A stretch of DNA of 12,096 nucleotides. It comes from JAAZFE01 sp034005635 (GTDB taxonomy: Bacteria > Verrucomicrobiota > Kiritimatiellia > CAIQIC01 > Lenti-01). The notes under the pieces are model-generated. The model was given only the letters and a program-made list of their open reading frames with translations. It was not told the DNA's origin and searched no databases. The stretch lies in the NCBI GenBank assembly GCA_034005635.1, contig JAVEUJ010000073.1:1-12096 (forward strand), written 5' to 3'. The position numbers and the translations under genes were made by a program. Below are positions 6,473 to 11,890 of this stretch, in pieces (positions within the stretch are counted from its first letter, which is position 1; the number at the start of each line of letters is the position of its first letter).

Positions 6473-7081
6473 ATGCCCAACCCCTTTGACCCTCTTGCTC
6501 CAACGTGGGATGACCACCCGGACCGCCACCAACTGGCCGACAATCTCATCGCGGCCCTGCGAAGCTGGGCACCCATTCAATCCGATTGGGATATCCTGGA
6601 CTATGGTTGCGGCACCGGCGCGCTGGCCTTGCAACTTGCTCCTTTTGTCCGCCATGTTTTGGCCATCGATTCCTCCCGCGGCATGCTCGATGTCCTAGCC
6701 GCCAAGGCCAAGGCTCAAGACCTTGCCAATATCGAATGTCTCCAGATCGACTTTGAAACCACTCCACCCCCGCAAACGAGTTGCCATCTGATCGTCAGCG
6801 CCATGACCCTTCACCATCTGGCTCAGATAGAACACGTGCTGCAGGCCTTCTTCCAGCTCCTGATCCCCGGCGGCTACCTTGCCTTGGCCGATTTGGACGA
6901 AGAGGATGGCAGCTTTCATGGCCAGCGAGACGGGGTGCATCATCATGGCTTCAACCGGGCCCACTTGACGGATCAACTCGCCGCGGTTGGCTTTAACGCC
7001 ATCGAATTTTCAACCGTTGCGCAGCGCATCAAACACGGCCAGCAGTACCCCGTATTTTTGGCCAGAGCGCGAAGACCCTGA
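6473..7081 (+). CDS. Class I SAM-dependent methyltransferase
   Basis: A 202-residue Rossmann-fold methyltransferase. Motif I is ILDYGCGTGALAL (41-53). The acidic residue ending strand 2 is in LAIDSSRGM (63-71), motif II/III is CLQIDFE (89-95), motif IV is HLIVSAMTLHHL (105-116), and the post-motif GGYLALADLDEED follows at 133-145. The N-terminal FDPLAPTWDDHPDRHQLA is typical of small soluble methyltransferases that act on small molecules or quinone-like substrates; the actual substrate is unknown. The His-rich loop DGVHHHGF (153-160) resembles the substrate-side loop of this subfamily. No SD precedes the ATG; the leader is pyrimidine-rich. It stands alone on the plus strand and converges on the PHP gene with a 23-bp gap. 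Confidence 0.9.
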   Translation: MPNPFDPLAPTWDDHPDRHQLADNLIAALRSWAPIQSDWDILDYGCGTGALALQLAPFVRHVLAIDSSRGMLDVLAAKAKAQDLANIECLQIDFETTPPPQTSCHLIVSAMTLHHLAQIEHVLQAFFQLLIPGGYLALADLDEEDGSFHGQRDGVHHHGFNRAHLTDQLAAVGFNAIEFSTVAQRIKHGQQYPVFLARARRP

Positions 7082-7092
7082 GCTTTCCAAAA

Positions 7093-7109
7093 CGTAAACT
7101 GTCTTTACG
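7093..7109. terminator. Small hairpin between convergent genes
   Basis: CGTAAA (7093-7098) and TTTACG (7104-7109) can pair around a 5-base loop. The hairpin sits in the gap between convergent genes and overlaps the PHP stop codon. There is no U-tract beyond it on either side, so it is at best a weak bidirectional terminator. Confidence 0.25.
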
Positions 7110-7953
7110 CCCCGCCGCCTATGCGACGGGCTTCAAGATTGCCCAGCACCTCGTCCGGCACATTCAAGCCGCCAAACCCCACCCCCAAGCGAATGCCTGG
7201 CGATACGGCACCGTGAAAATCTGATCCACCAGTCGGTACCAAATCTGCCCGCCGTGCCAGCTCTAAATACTCTTTGGTCAAATCTGCGGAATGTTCTGAA
7301 TAATAGCATTCCACGCCCGCCAGACCCGCTCCGGCCAATTGGATTAACAAGGCCTCCATCGCCTTCATGTCGATACGCAGGGTGAAGGGATGCGCCAGCA
7401 CGGCCACGCCGCCAGCCTGGCGAATCAACGCCACCGCCACTTCCGCCGTCAGGCGTGGACGGTCAGCATAACCGGGTTTGCCGTCTCCCAGCCACTGGTC
7501 AAATACGTCGTTTTTGTCCTTGGCGTAGCCCTTCTGGAGCATCACTTGAGCAAAATGGGGCCGCCCCACCACATCCTCCCCAGCCACGCTCATCACCTCG
7601 TCCCACGTCATGGCAAAACCTAATCCGTTGAGCTTCTCTAAAATCTCGCGGTTACGCATGACCCGCCCATTGCGGATCCATTCCATTTGCCGCACCAATT
7701 CAGGATTAGAGACATCCATCCAATAGCCCAGCATGTGCATCACCCCGTGCGAACAGTCCACGCTCAGCTCGGTCCCCGGTACCAACCGGATCGGCTGCCC
7801 TTCCCCCGCTGCCAGAAATCGCGGCAACCCGGCAACCGTGTCGTGGTCCGTCAACGCGAGTGCGGTCAACCCGGCCTTGACTCCCTCTTCCACCAATTGT
7901 TCGGGTGTCAGCGACCCATCGGAAAATGTCGAATGGCAATGTAGATCAATCAT
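7105..7953 (-). CDS. PHP-domain phosphoesterase (RNase AM/YciV-like)
   Basis: A 282-residue PHP-family metal-dependent phosphoesterase with the complete metal-ligand set. Visible ligands are H5 and H7 (DLHCHSTFSDG), D12, D36-H37 (LTDHDT), E62 (GTELS), H73, H133 (RPHF), H188 (LAHPF), H221 and the DxH pair D245/H247 (GGSDFHG). This arrangement and length match the TrpH/YciV group. Characterised members are a 5'-3' exoribonuclease (RNase AM) that trims rRNA 5' ends and also hydrolyses 3',5'-nucleotide bisphosphates. The order HCHSTFSDG rules out a DNA polymerase PHP fragment. The ATG is fixed by the family N-terminus MIDLHCHS, yet the leader (C6 and C7 runs, then UUUGAACU) has no SD. It lies 146 bp after rpsA on the same strand, beyond strong hairpins. 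Confidence 0.92.
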   Translation of the reverse strand: MIDLHCHSTFSDGSLTPEQLVEEGVKAGLTALALTDHDTVAGLPRFLAAGEGQPIRLVPGTELSVDCSHGVMHMLGYWMDVSNPELVRQMEWIRNGRVMRNREILEKLNGLGFAMTWDEVMSVAGEDVVGRPHFAQVMLQKGYAKDKNDVFDQWLGDGKPGYADRPRLTAEVAVALIRQAGGVAVLAHPFTLRIDMKAMEALLIQLAGAGLAGVECYYSEHSADLTKEYLELARRADLVPTGGSDFHGAVSPGIRLGVGFGGLNVPDEVLGNLEARRIGGGA

Positions 7954-8020
7954 AGTTCAAAGGGGGGTAATGGGGGGGTGAGTAAATCGTGATGGGGAAT
8001 CTTGTATCAGGCTAGAGACA

Positions 8021-8072
8021 GGTTCAGGGTTCAACCGCCGGATGAGTCATCCTGACGTCTGAACCCTGACCC
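8021..8072. repeat. Concentric inverted repeat downstream of rpsA
   Basis: The outer arms GGTTCAGGGTTCA (8021-8033) and TGAACCCTGACCC (8060-8072) pair at 12 of 13 positions. Nested at the same centre is the odd palindrome GGATGAGTCATCC (8040-8052). The whole could fold as a long hairpin on either strand or extrude as a cruciform. Neither side has a T-run of terminator type. A REP-like dispersed element or a factor-dependent 3' end structure of the rpsA mRNA is plausible. Confidence 0.5.
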
Positions 8073-8076
8073 TTTA

Positions 8077-8098
8077 TGTCAGGCGCTAGGCGCCGACA
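8077..8098 (-). terminator. GC-rich hairpin immediately after rpsA stop
   Basis: On the minus strand TGTC-GGCGC pairs with GCGCC-T-GACA around a CTA loop, giving nine base pairs with one bulged base. It starts one base after the rpsA stop codon. It lacks a U-tract, so it is more likely a 3'-end stabiliser or part of a factor-dependent termination region than an intrinsic terminator. Confidence 0.35.
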
Positions 8099-8099
8099 C

Positions 8100-9842
8100 T
8101 TAGTCCTTACTGGCTCCCGGGGACCACTCCTCGGGTTTCTCGTCGGCACTGCTCAGAGCCGCATCAAACGCGCCCGCCAAGTCAACGAGGTCTTCGCCCG
8201 GACGCAGGCCTTCGAGCATGCTGTCGTCCACCTGGAACTCGTCATCCGCCAACTTGGCGGCCTTGATGCTCAGCCCGATACGCCGATCGATCGGATCGAT
8301 CTTGATGACGCGCGCTTCGACCTCTTGGCCCGGCTGCAACACATCACGGATCTTCGTCACGTGATCGTCGCTGATCTGGCTGATGTGCACCAAGCCATCC
8401 ACGCCCTCTTCCAGCTCGATGAACGCACCGAAGCTCGCCAGTTTGCTGACCTTGCCCTTGATGAGCTGGCCAATGCTGTAGCGGTTGGAAATCCCCGCCC
8501 ACGGATCTTCCTGCGCCTGCTTCAGGCCCAAGCTGATGCGTTGGTTCTCTGGCGATACTTCCAGCACCAGCGCCTCGACTTCATCACCCTTCTTCAGCAC
8601 TTCGCTGGGGTGGTTGATCTTTCGCGCCCAGCTCATGTCCGACACATGGATCATGCCGTCCACGCCTTCTTCCAACTCGACAAATGCGCCGTAGTTGGTG
8701 AAGTTGCGCACCTTGCCGGTCACGCGACTGCCCAGCGGATACTTCGAGGCCACGTCGTCCCATGGATTCGCTTCCGTCTGCCGGATACCCAGCGAGATCT
8801 TCTGCTCGTCCTTGTTCACGTTGAGTACCACCGCTTCAACCTCGTCGCCCACGTTCAACACGTCCGCGGCTCGCACTACGCGCTTCGTCCACGAAATTTC
8901 GCTGACGTGCACCAGACCTTCGACGCCTTCTTCCAGTTGGACAAACGCACCATAGGGCACCAGGTTGACTACCTTGCCCTGAATGTGCGTACCCTTAGGG
9001 TACTTCATTTCGATCTCATCCCACGGGTTCTGCTGCTTTTGCTTCAGCCCCAGCGAAATGCGCTCCTTCTCCTGGTTGACGTCCAGCACGACAACTTCAA
9101 GCTCCTGCCCCACCTGGACCACCTCGCTGGGGTGGTTGATGCGGCCCCAGCTCATGTCGGTGATATGCAGCAAGCCGTCCATGCCATTAAGGTCTACAAA
9201 CGCACCAAAGTCGGTGATGTTCTTCACCAGGCCCTTGCGAGTCTGACCCGGCTGAATCTCGGCCAGCAGAATCTTCTTCTGCGACTGGCGCTGTTCTTCG
9301 AGCAGATCACGACGCGACAGCACGATGTTCCGGCGCTCCGTGTTGATCTTCAGCACGCGGCATTCGAGTTCCTTGCCCAGATAGTCGTCGAGGTTGCGTA
9401 CCGGCACCACGTCGATCTGCGACCCCGGCAGAAAGGCGTCCACGCCCACATCCACCAGCAGACCACCCTTGACCTTGCCCTTCACCAGGCCCTTCACTGT
9501 GGCGCCTTCTTCACACGTCGCCAGCACGTTGTCCCAGTTGCGCTGCTGCTCGGCGCGGGTCTTGCTCAGCACGACCATGCCGTGCTCGTTTTCCAGACGC
9601 TCCAACAACACATCGACCTTGTCGCCGATATGGACTTCGCTCAAGTCTGCAAATTCACTGGCCGGCAACAGACCCTCTGATTTGTAGCCAATATTGATCA
9701 GGACTTCCTGCGGTCGCATTTCGACCACTTGTCCGGTTACGATTGCACCTTCGGTAAAGGTCTTGAGGGTTTCTTCATACATCGCCATCATTTTGGCGCG
9801 CGCGGCGTCCATTTCGATGACTGGTTTCTTTTTCTTGGCCAT
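8100..9842 (-). CDS. rpsA: 30S ribosomal protein S1
   Basis: A 580-residue protein with six S1 (OB-fold RNA-binding) repeats at about 30-96, 112-178, 198-267, 283-354, 370-441 and 457-527. Repeats 3-6 carry the strong signature GKV...GAFVxLEEGVxGLxHxSxxSW. Repeats 1-2 are the divergent ribosome-binding ones, as in E. coli S1. S1 unwinds mRNA and brings it to the 30S subunit, which matters most for mRNAs with weak or no SD. The N-terminus MAKKKKPVIEMDAAR is a basic extension, and the C-terminus (about 530-580) is acidic and probably disordered. The ATG at 9842 has no real SD; the leader reads CCTCCCCCCGAGACAT just before it. That is reminiscent of the E. coli rpsA start region, which is SD-less and autoregulated. 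The identification is firm. Confidence 0.97.
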   Translation of the reverse strand: MAKKKKPVIEMDAARAKMMAMYEETLKTFTEGAIVTGQVVEMRPQEVLINIGYKSEGLLPASEFADLSEVHIGDKVDVLLERLENEHGMVVLSKTRAEQQRNWDNVLATCEEGATVKGLVKGKVKGGLLVDVGVDAFLPGSQIDVVPVRNLDDYLGKELECRVLKINTERRNIVLSRRDLLEEQRQSQKKILLAEIQPGQTRKGLVKNITDFGAFVDLNGMDGLLHITDMSWGRINHPSEVVQVGQELEVVVLDVNQEKERISLGLKQKQQNPWDEIEMKYPKGTHIQGKVVNLVPYGAFVQLEEGVEGLVHVSEISWTKRVVRAADVLNVGDEVEAVVLNVNKDEQKISLGIRQTEANPWDDVASKYPLGSRVTGKVRNFTNYGAFVELEEGVDGMIHVSDMSWARKINHPSEVLKKGDEVEALVLEVSPENQRISLGLKQAQEDPWAGISNRYSIGQLIKGKVSKLASFGAFIELEEGVDGLVHISQISDDHVTKIRDVLQPGQEVEARVIKIDPIDRRIGLSIKAAKLADDEFQVDDSMLEGLRPGEDLVDLAGAFDAALSSADEKPEEWSPGASKD

Positions 9843-9865
9843 ATGTCTCGGGGGGAGGTTGGTGG

Positions 9866-9912
9866 CTTCGGGTTTTCATTTTTCCAGGTCCGCGGCCGAA
9901 AACCCACTGAAG
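9866..9912 (-). promoter_or_regulatory. Stem-loop in rpsA mRNA leader
   Basis: GGGTTTTC (9870-9877) and GAAAACCC (9898-9905) are perfectly complementary across a 20-base loop. The helix is extended by CTTC (9866-9869) with GAAG (9909-9912) across a 3-base bulge. In the rpsA mRNA this 12-bp helix ends about 23 nt before the start codon, close enough to affect ribosome loading. It may be a site for S1 autoregulation, which is known for E. coli rpsA. Confidence 0.45.
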
Positions 9913-9993
9913 TGCCAGCGAACAAGGTTCCATCCGGAATTGCTCCAGAATCTGGGGAACGGCGCATTCCACCATACCTCCCCCACTCGGCAC

Positions 9994-10015
9994 AAGCCTT
10001 ATTTCAGGCTTTTTT
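9994..10015 (+). terminator. Terminator-shaped hairpin with T5, no obvious upstream gene
   Basis: AAGCCT (9994-9999) and AGGCTT (10006-10011) form a 6-bp stem around TATTTC, and T's run to 10015. This is intrinsic-terminator form on the plus strand, but no plus-strand gene lies upstream. It might end an antisense or small RNA made across the rpsA leader, or insulate the downstream gene from such transcription. Confidence 0.35.
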
Positions 10016-10032
10016 CATCCCCCCGCCATTGG

Positions 10033-10050
10033 TATAGTCTTCGGCCCATG
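10033..10050 (+). promoter_or_regulatory. -10 element close to the EEP start: possible leaderless mRNA
   Basis: TATAGT (10033-10038, five of six matches) ends nine bases before the ATG at 10048. A transcript from it would start only a few bases before the ATG. No SD is present and the -35 region is just a T-run, so the call is tentative. Confidence 0.35.
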
Positions 10051-10881
10051 CGTATTGGATTCCATTGGATTTGGTTCTGGAGCGCTTCCATTGCTCTGGC
10101 TTCCCCCCCCGGCATACTGCCCTTGACCATTGCCACCGCCAACCTCACCGAGAACACGTCTCAAGCTTACGAAGCCCCCGGCATTCGCATTATCCAAGCC
10201 CTCAACCCCGACGTTCTTGCCATTCAGGAATTTAACTACAGACAGGGCACGTCCCAAGACCTTGCCCATCTCCTGTTGGGCCCTGGCGCCTACTTTGCCC
10301 GCGAAAAAGGCGGAGCCCAACTCCCCAATGGTATTATTTCCCGATACCCCATTGTGGCTCACGGCCAATGGGACGACCCCTACATCCAAAACCGCAATTT
10401 TGCCTGGGCCACCATCGCCATCCCCGGCCCCCGCCCCCTGCATGTCGTCAGCGTCCACCTCGTCCAGCGCCACCCTGCCCGCCGCATCTCTGAGGCCCAG
10501 CATCTCCTCCACCTGATCCGCGCGCACTTTCCCGCCGATGACTATGTTGTGCTCTGTGGCGACTTCAACACCTCCAGTCGCGCCGCCGAATCCCTAGCCG
10601 TATTCACCGCCTGGTTTGACGACTCCGCCCACCCCACCGACCAGGACGGCAATCCCCACACCAATACTCCCCGCAAGCGCCCTTACGACTATGTCTTGCC
10701 CAATCCCGCCCTTGCCCGCCACCACGCCCCCACCCGCCTCGCTGGTCTCCTCTTCCCTGATGGCCTCGTCTTCGACTCCCTCCTGTGGAATCCGCCCCCG
10801 CCTCCCGCCGAATGGGAAGACACCGCTGCCAATATGCAACACCTGCCCGTCATGAAAACCTTCCACATCCCCCTCCATTAA
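10048..10881 (+). CDS. Secreted endonuclease/exonuclease/phosphatase (EEP) family protein
   Basis: A 277-residue EEP-fold (DNase I-like) hydrolase. A short signal peptide is visible (MRIGFHWIWFWSASIALAS, probable cleavage near residue 18-20), so it is exported. Family motifs are IATANLTE (N32), VLAIQEFN (Q60, metal-binding E61), HVVSVHLV (H137), VVLCGDFNT (D172, N174) and RPYDYVL (D214). The final motif, normally SDHxP, here reads MQHLPV (about 263-268): the histidine is kept but the aspartate is Gln. This may reduce or alter activity. Substrates in this fold range from DNA to phosphoinositides and sphingomyelin, so the substrate is open. The frame is open upstream to about 9694, but those codons would overlap rpsA; the 10048 ATG starts the signal peptide. 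A C8 run (10103-10110) lies in the signal-peptide/mature junction codons. Confidence 0.88.
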   Translation: MRIGFHWIWFWSASIALASPPGILPLTIATANLTENTSQAYEAPGIRIIQALNPDVLAIQEFNYRQGTSQDLAHLLLGPGAYFAREKGGAQLPNGIISRYPIVAHGQWDDPYIQNRNFAWATIAIPGPRPLHVVSVHLVQRHPARRISEAQHLLHLIRAHFPADDYVVLCGDFNTSSRAAESLAVFTAWFDDSAHPTDQDGNPHTNTPRKRPYDYVLPNPALARHHAPTRLAGLLFPDGLVFDSLLWNPPPPPAEWEDTAANMQHLPVMKTFHIPLH

Positions 10882-10914
10882 CTCGCCGTCTCCGGTTTTC
10901 TAGTCCACTTTTTT

Positions 10915-10938
10915 ACGCGGTTATTGTAATAACCGCGC
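10915..10938. promoter_or_regulatory. Palindromic operator copy 1
   Basis: CGCGGTTATT (10916-10925) and AATAACCGCG (10928-10937) are perfect 10-bp arms around a central GT. Together with five preceding T's, 28 bp (10910-10937) are identical to copy 2, which lies exactly 171 bp downstream. It starts 34 bp after the EEP stop codon. The T-run precedes rather than follows the hairpin, which argues against an intrinsic terminator. Confidence 0.6.
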
Positions 10939-11069
10939 ACCACACCTCTGATTCTATCAGAAGCTCTTTCGGTCATTAAATTTTCGTGGGGCAATCCCAA
11001 AAAATCAACGTATACATAGCGATTATCTCCATATTTTTCCCTTATCCGCTCCGATCATCTTGGGCTTTA

Positions 11070-11098
11070 TTGTCTTGCTGTTTTTACGCGGTTATTGT
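11070..11098 (+). promoter_or_regulatory. Predicted promoter of the double-wHTH regulator
   Basis: TTGTCT (11070-11075) and TATTGT (11093-11098) are 17 bp apart. The -10 hexamer falls inside the second palindrome, so a protein bound there would block RNA polymerase. This is the classic layout for autorepression. Confidence 0.4.
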
Positions 11099-11110
11099 AA
11101 TAACCGCGTA
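11085..11110. promoter_or_regulatory. Palindromic operator copy 2
   Basis: TACGCGGTTATT (11085-11096) and its exact complement (11099-11110) flank a central GT, giving perfect 12-bp arms. It lies 20 bp before the regulator's ATG and covers the predicted -10. Size, symmetry and position are those of an operator for the adjacent winged-helix regulator. Confidence 0.65.
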
Positions 11111-11130
11111 TCAGGAAAGGATGGTGAAAC

Positions 11131-11709
11131 ATGCCCACTGCCCCCGCGCTCAATCCCACCCTCTGGCGGACCTGCCGCGTGTTGGCAGGGCATACCCGTA
11201 TTCGCCTGATGCGCGAATTGCTGGCCCATCCCAACCATTATGTCTCCCTCTTGGCCCAAGCGGCGGGTATTGGTGAATCCGCGGCCAGCCAAGAATTGCG
11301 CCGCCTGCAATCCCGCGGCCTGCTGCGCCGCCACCAAGCCGGTGGTCGAGTATATTTTTGGCCGATCCCCGATCCACAGGTGGCCTCGGCGGCCCCCCTA
11401 CTAGAGGCCTTGATCCAAACACTAAGCTGTTACCCAGCCGATCAGGATGCCGCCTTATGCCGTCTCGCCATGGGGTTGGGTCACGAACGGCGAATCCAGA
11501 TCGCCCGTATATTGGCTGTTAGCGCTATAACGTCGGTGGAACTGCAGCGCGAAACAGGCATTCCCCGTGACTCCCTGCATCGCCATTTACAGCGGATGCA
11601 AGAGGCCGGCCTGATTCAAATTGCCCGAAACCGCTACACCCTGGTCTGGCCCCGCCATCCTCTCGCCCGCGCCTTGAGCCGCCTGATGTCTGCGCCTCCC
11701 AGATCGTGA
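11131..11709 (+). CDS. ArsR-like regulator with two tandem winged-helix domains
   Basis: A 192-residue DNA-binding protein made of two winged helix-turn-helix units. The first spans about 9-79: RVLAGHTRIRLMRELL, then the HTH YVSLLAQAAGIGESAASQEL and RRLQSRGLLRRHQAGGRVYFW as recognition helix end and wing. The second spans about 108-175: MGLGHERRIQIARIL, then SVELQRETGIPRDSLHRHLQ and RMQEAGLIQIARNRYTLVW. The halves align along their length, suggesting duplication and fusion. Ordinary ArsR proteins are about 100 residues with one such unit and act as dimers. No ELCVCD-type metal site is present; the cysteines (15, 100, 110) are isolated. The likely role is an autorepressor acting at the palindromes upstream; the signal and other targets are unknown. 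The start has AGGAAAGG (11113-11120) upstream. alaS follows after 181 bp but is unlikely to be a partner. Confidence 0.85.
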   Translation: MPTAPALNPTLWRTCRVLAGHTRIRLMRELLAHPNHYVSLLAQAAGIGESAASQELRRLQSRGLLRRHQAGGRVYFWPIPDPQVASAAPLLEALIQTLSCYPADQDAALCRLAMGLGHERRIQIARILAVSAITSVELQRETGIPRDSLHRHLQRMQEAGLIQIARNRYTLVWPRHPLARALSRLMSAPPRS

Positions 11710-11767
11710 GGTCTGCCCCAACGACGACAGTCCGATGGCGGCGACGCCGCAATTTGAGACTTCCCTT

Positions 11768-11870
11768 TTTTCCACGGTATGGAAAACTTCCCTCCACGTT
11801 TTCCACGCTATGGAAAAAAGTTTTCCATGGTGTGGAAGAGTTGCCACTATCTTTTCCAACCTGTGGCAAC
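11768..11870. repeat. Four-copy TTTTCCA-N5-TGGAAAA array upstream of alaS
   Basis: Inverted repeats lie at 11768-11786 and 11799-11817 (both perfect 7-bp arms), 11821-11839 (right arm TGGAAGA) and 11852-11870 (right arm TGGCAAC). The spacers are CGGTA, CGCTA, TGGTG and ACCTG. The centres are 31, 22 and 31 bp apart, mirror-symmetric about position 11819. Each could bind a protein as DNA or form a hairpin in RNA. The array fills most of the gap between the regulator and alaS, so it probably affects alaS expression, or belongs to a dispersed repeat family. Confidence 0.7.
11840..11870 (+). repeat. Overlapping inverted repeat GTTGCCAC / GTGGCAAC
   Basis: The perfect 8-bp arms GTTGCCAC (11840-11847) and GTGGCAAC (11863-11870) enclose 15 bases that include the left arm of the fourth TTTTCCA element. 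In RNA this pairing and the TTTTCCA/TGGCAAC pairing exclude each other. It ends 20 bp before the alaS start. Confidence 0.5.
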
Positions 11871-11890
11871 CGCCGTGAGGAGCCCCATCC

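Larger units (their letters stand above)
7954..8099. other. rpsA-PHP intercistronic region with hairpins and G-runs
   Basis: Positions 7962-7967 (G6) and 7972-7978 (G7) give a C-rich leader on the PHP mRNA. A large concentric inverted repeat occupies 8021-8072 and a compact GC hairpin 8077-8098, directly after the rpsA stop. No good promoter for the PHP gene is evident, so it may rely on read-through or processing of the rpsA transcript. Confidence 0.5.
9843..10047. promoter_or_regulatory. Divergent region between rpsA and the EEP-family gene
   Basis: About 205 bp without a supported gene. It holds the structured rpsA leader (stem at 9866-9912), a terminator-shaped hairpin in plus orientation (9994-10015) and the -10-like TATAGT of the EEP gene. 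I could not find a convincing rpsA promoter; TATGGT on the minus strand around 9970-9976 lacks a well-spaced -35. Confidence 0.45.
10882..11130. promoter_or_regulatory. AT-rich intergenic region with twin palindromes upstream of arsR-like gene
   Basis: About 250 bp, visibly more AT-rich than its neighbours. It contains the two palindromes described separately, a small hairpin TCTGAT-TCT-ATCAGA (10947-10961) that might end the EEP transcript but lacks a strong T-run, and the regulator's promoter and SD-like AGGAAAGG (11113-11120). I see no convincing gene in the 147 bp between the palindromes. Confidence 0.55.

Noticed and set aside
7962..7998. G-quadruplex at the G-runs
   Set aside because: Only two long G-runs and one G4 occur at irregular spacing; this is not a convincing four-tract motif.
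8076..9680. A 534-codon open frame on the plus strand opposite rpsA
   Set aside because: It is a mirror of the strongly biased rpsA codons; its translation is His/Leu/Gln-rich repeats echoing the S1 repeats, with no family resemblance.
9694..10047. N-terminal extension of the EEP protein
   Set aside because: It would overlap the rpsA start on the opposite strand and bury the signal peptide inside the protein.
10910..11110. A miniature transposable element bounded by the two palindromes
   Set aside because: No target-site duplication or transposase-like terminal structure is visible; each palindrome is itself symmetric, and one sits on the promoter, which suits operators better.
10986..11276. 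A hydrophobic plus-strand frame starting at GTG between the palindromes
   Set aside because: It has no SD and runs out of frame into the regulator gene. The motif FYAVIVITA it contains is just the translation of the palindrome block, which recurs at the first copy.
11768..11870. CRISPR-like array or T-box leader before alaS
   Set aside because: The repeats are short palindromes with 3-12 bp between them, not direct repeats with unique spacers, and there is no T-box signature or specifier stem.
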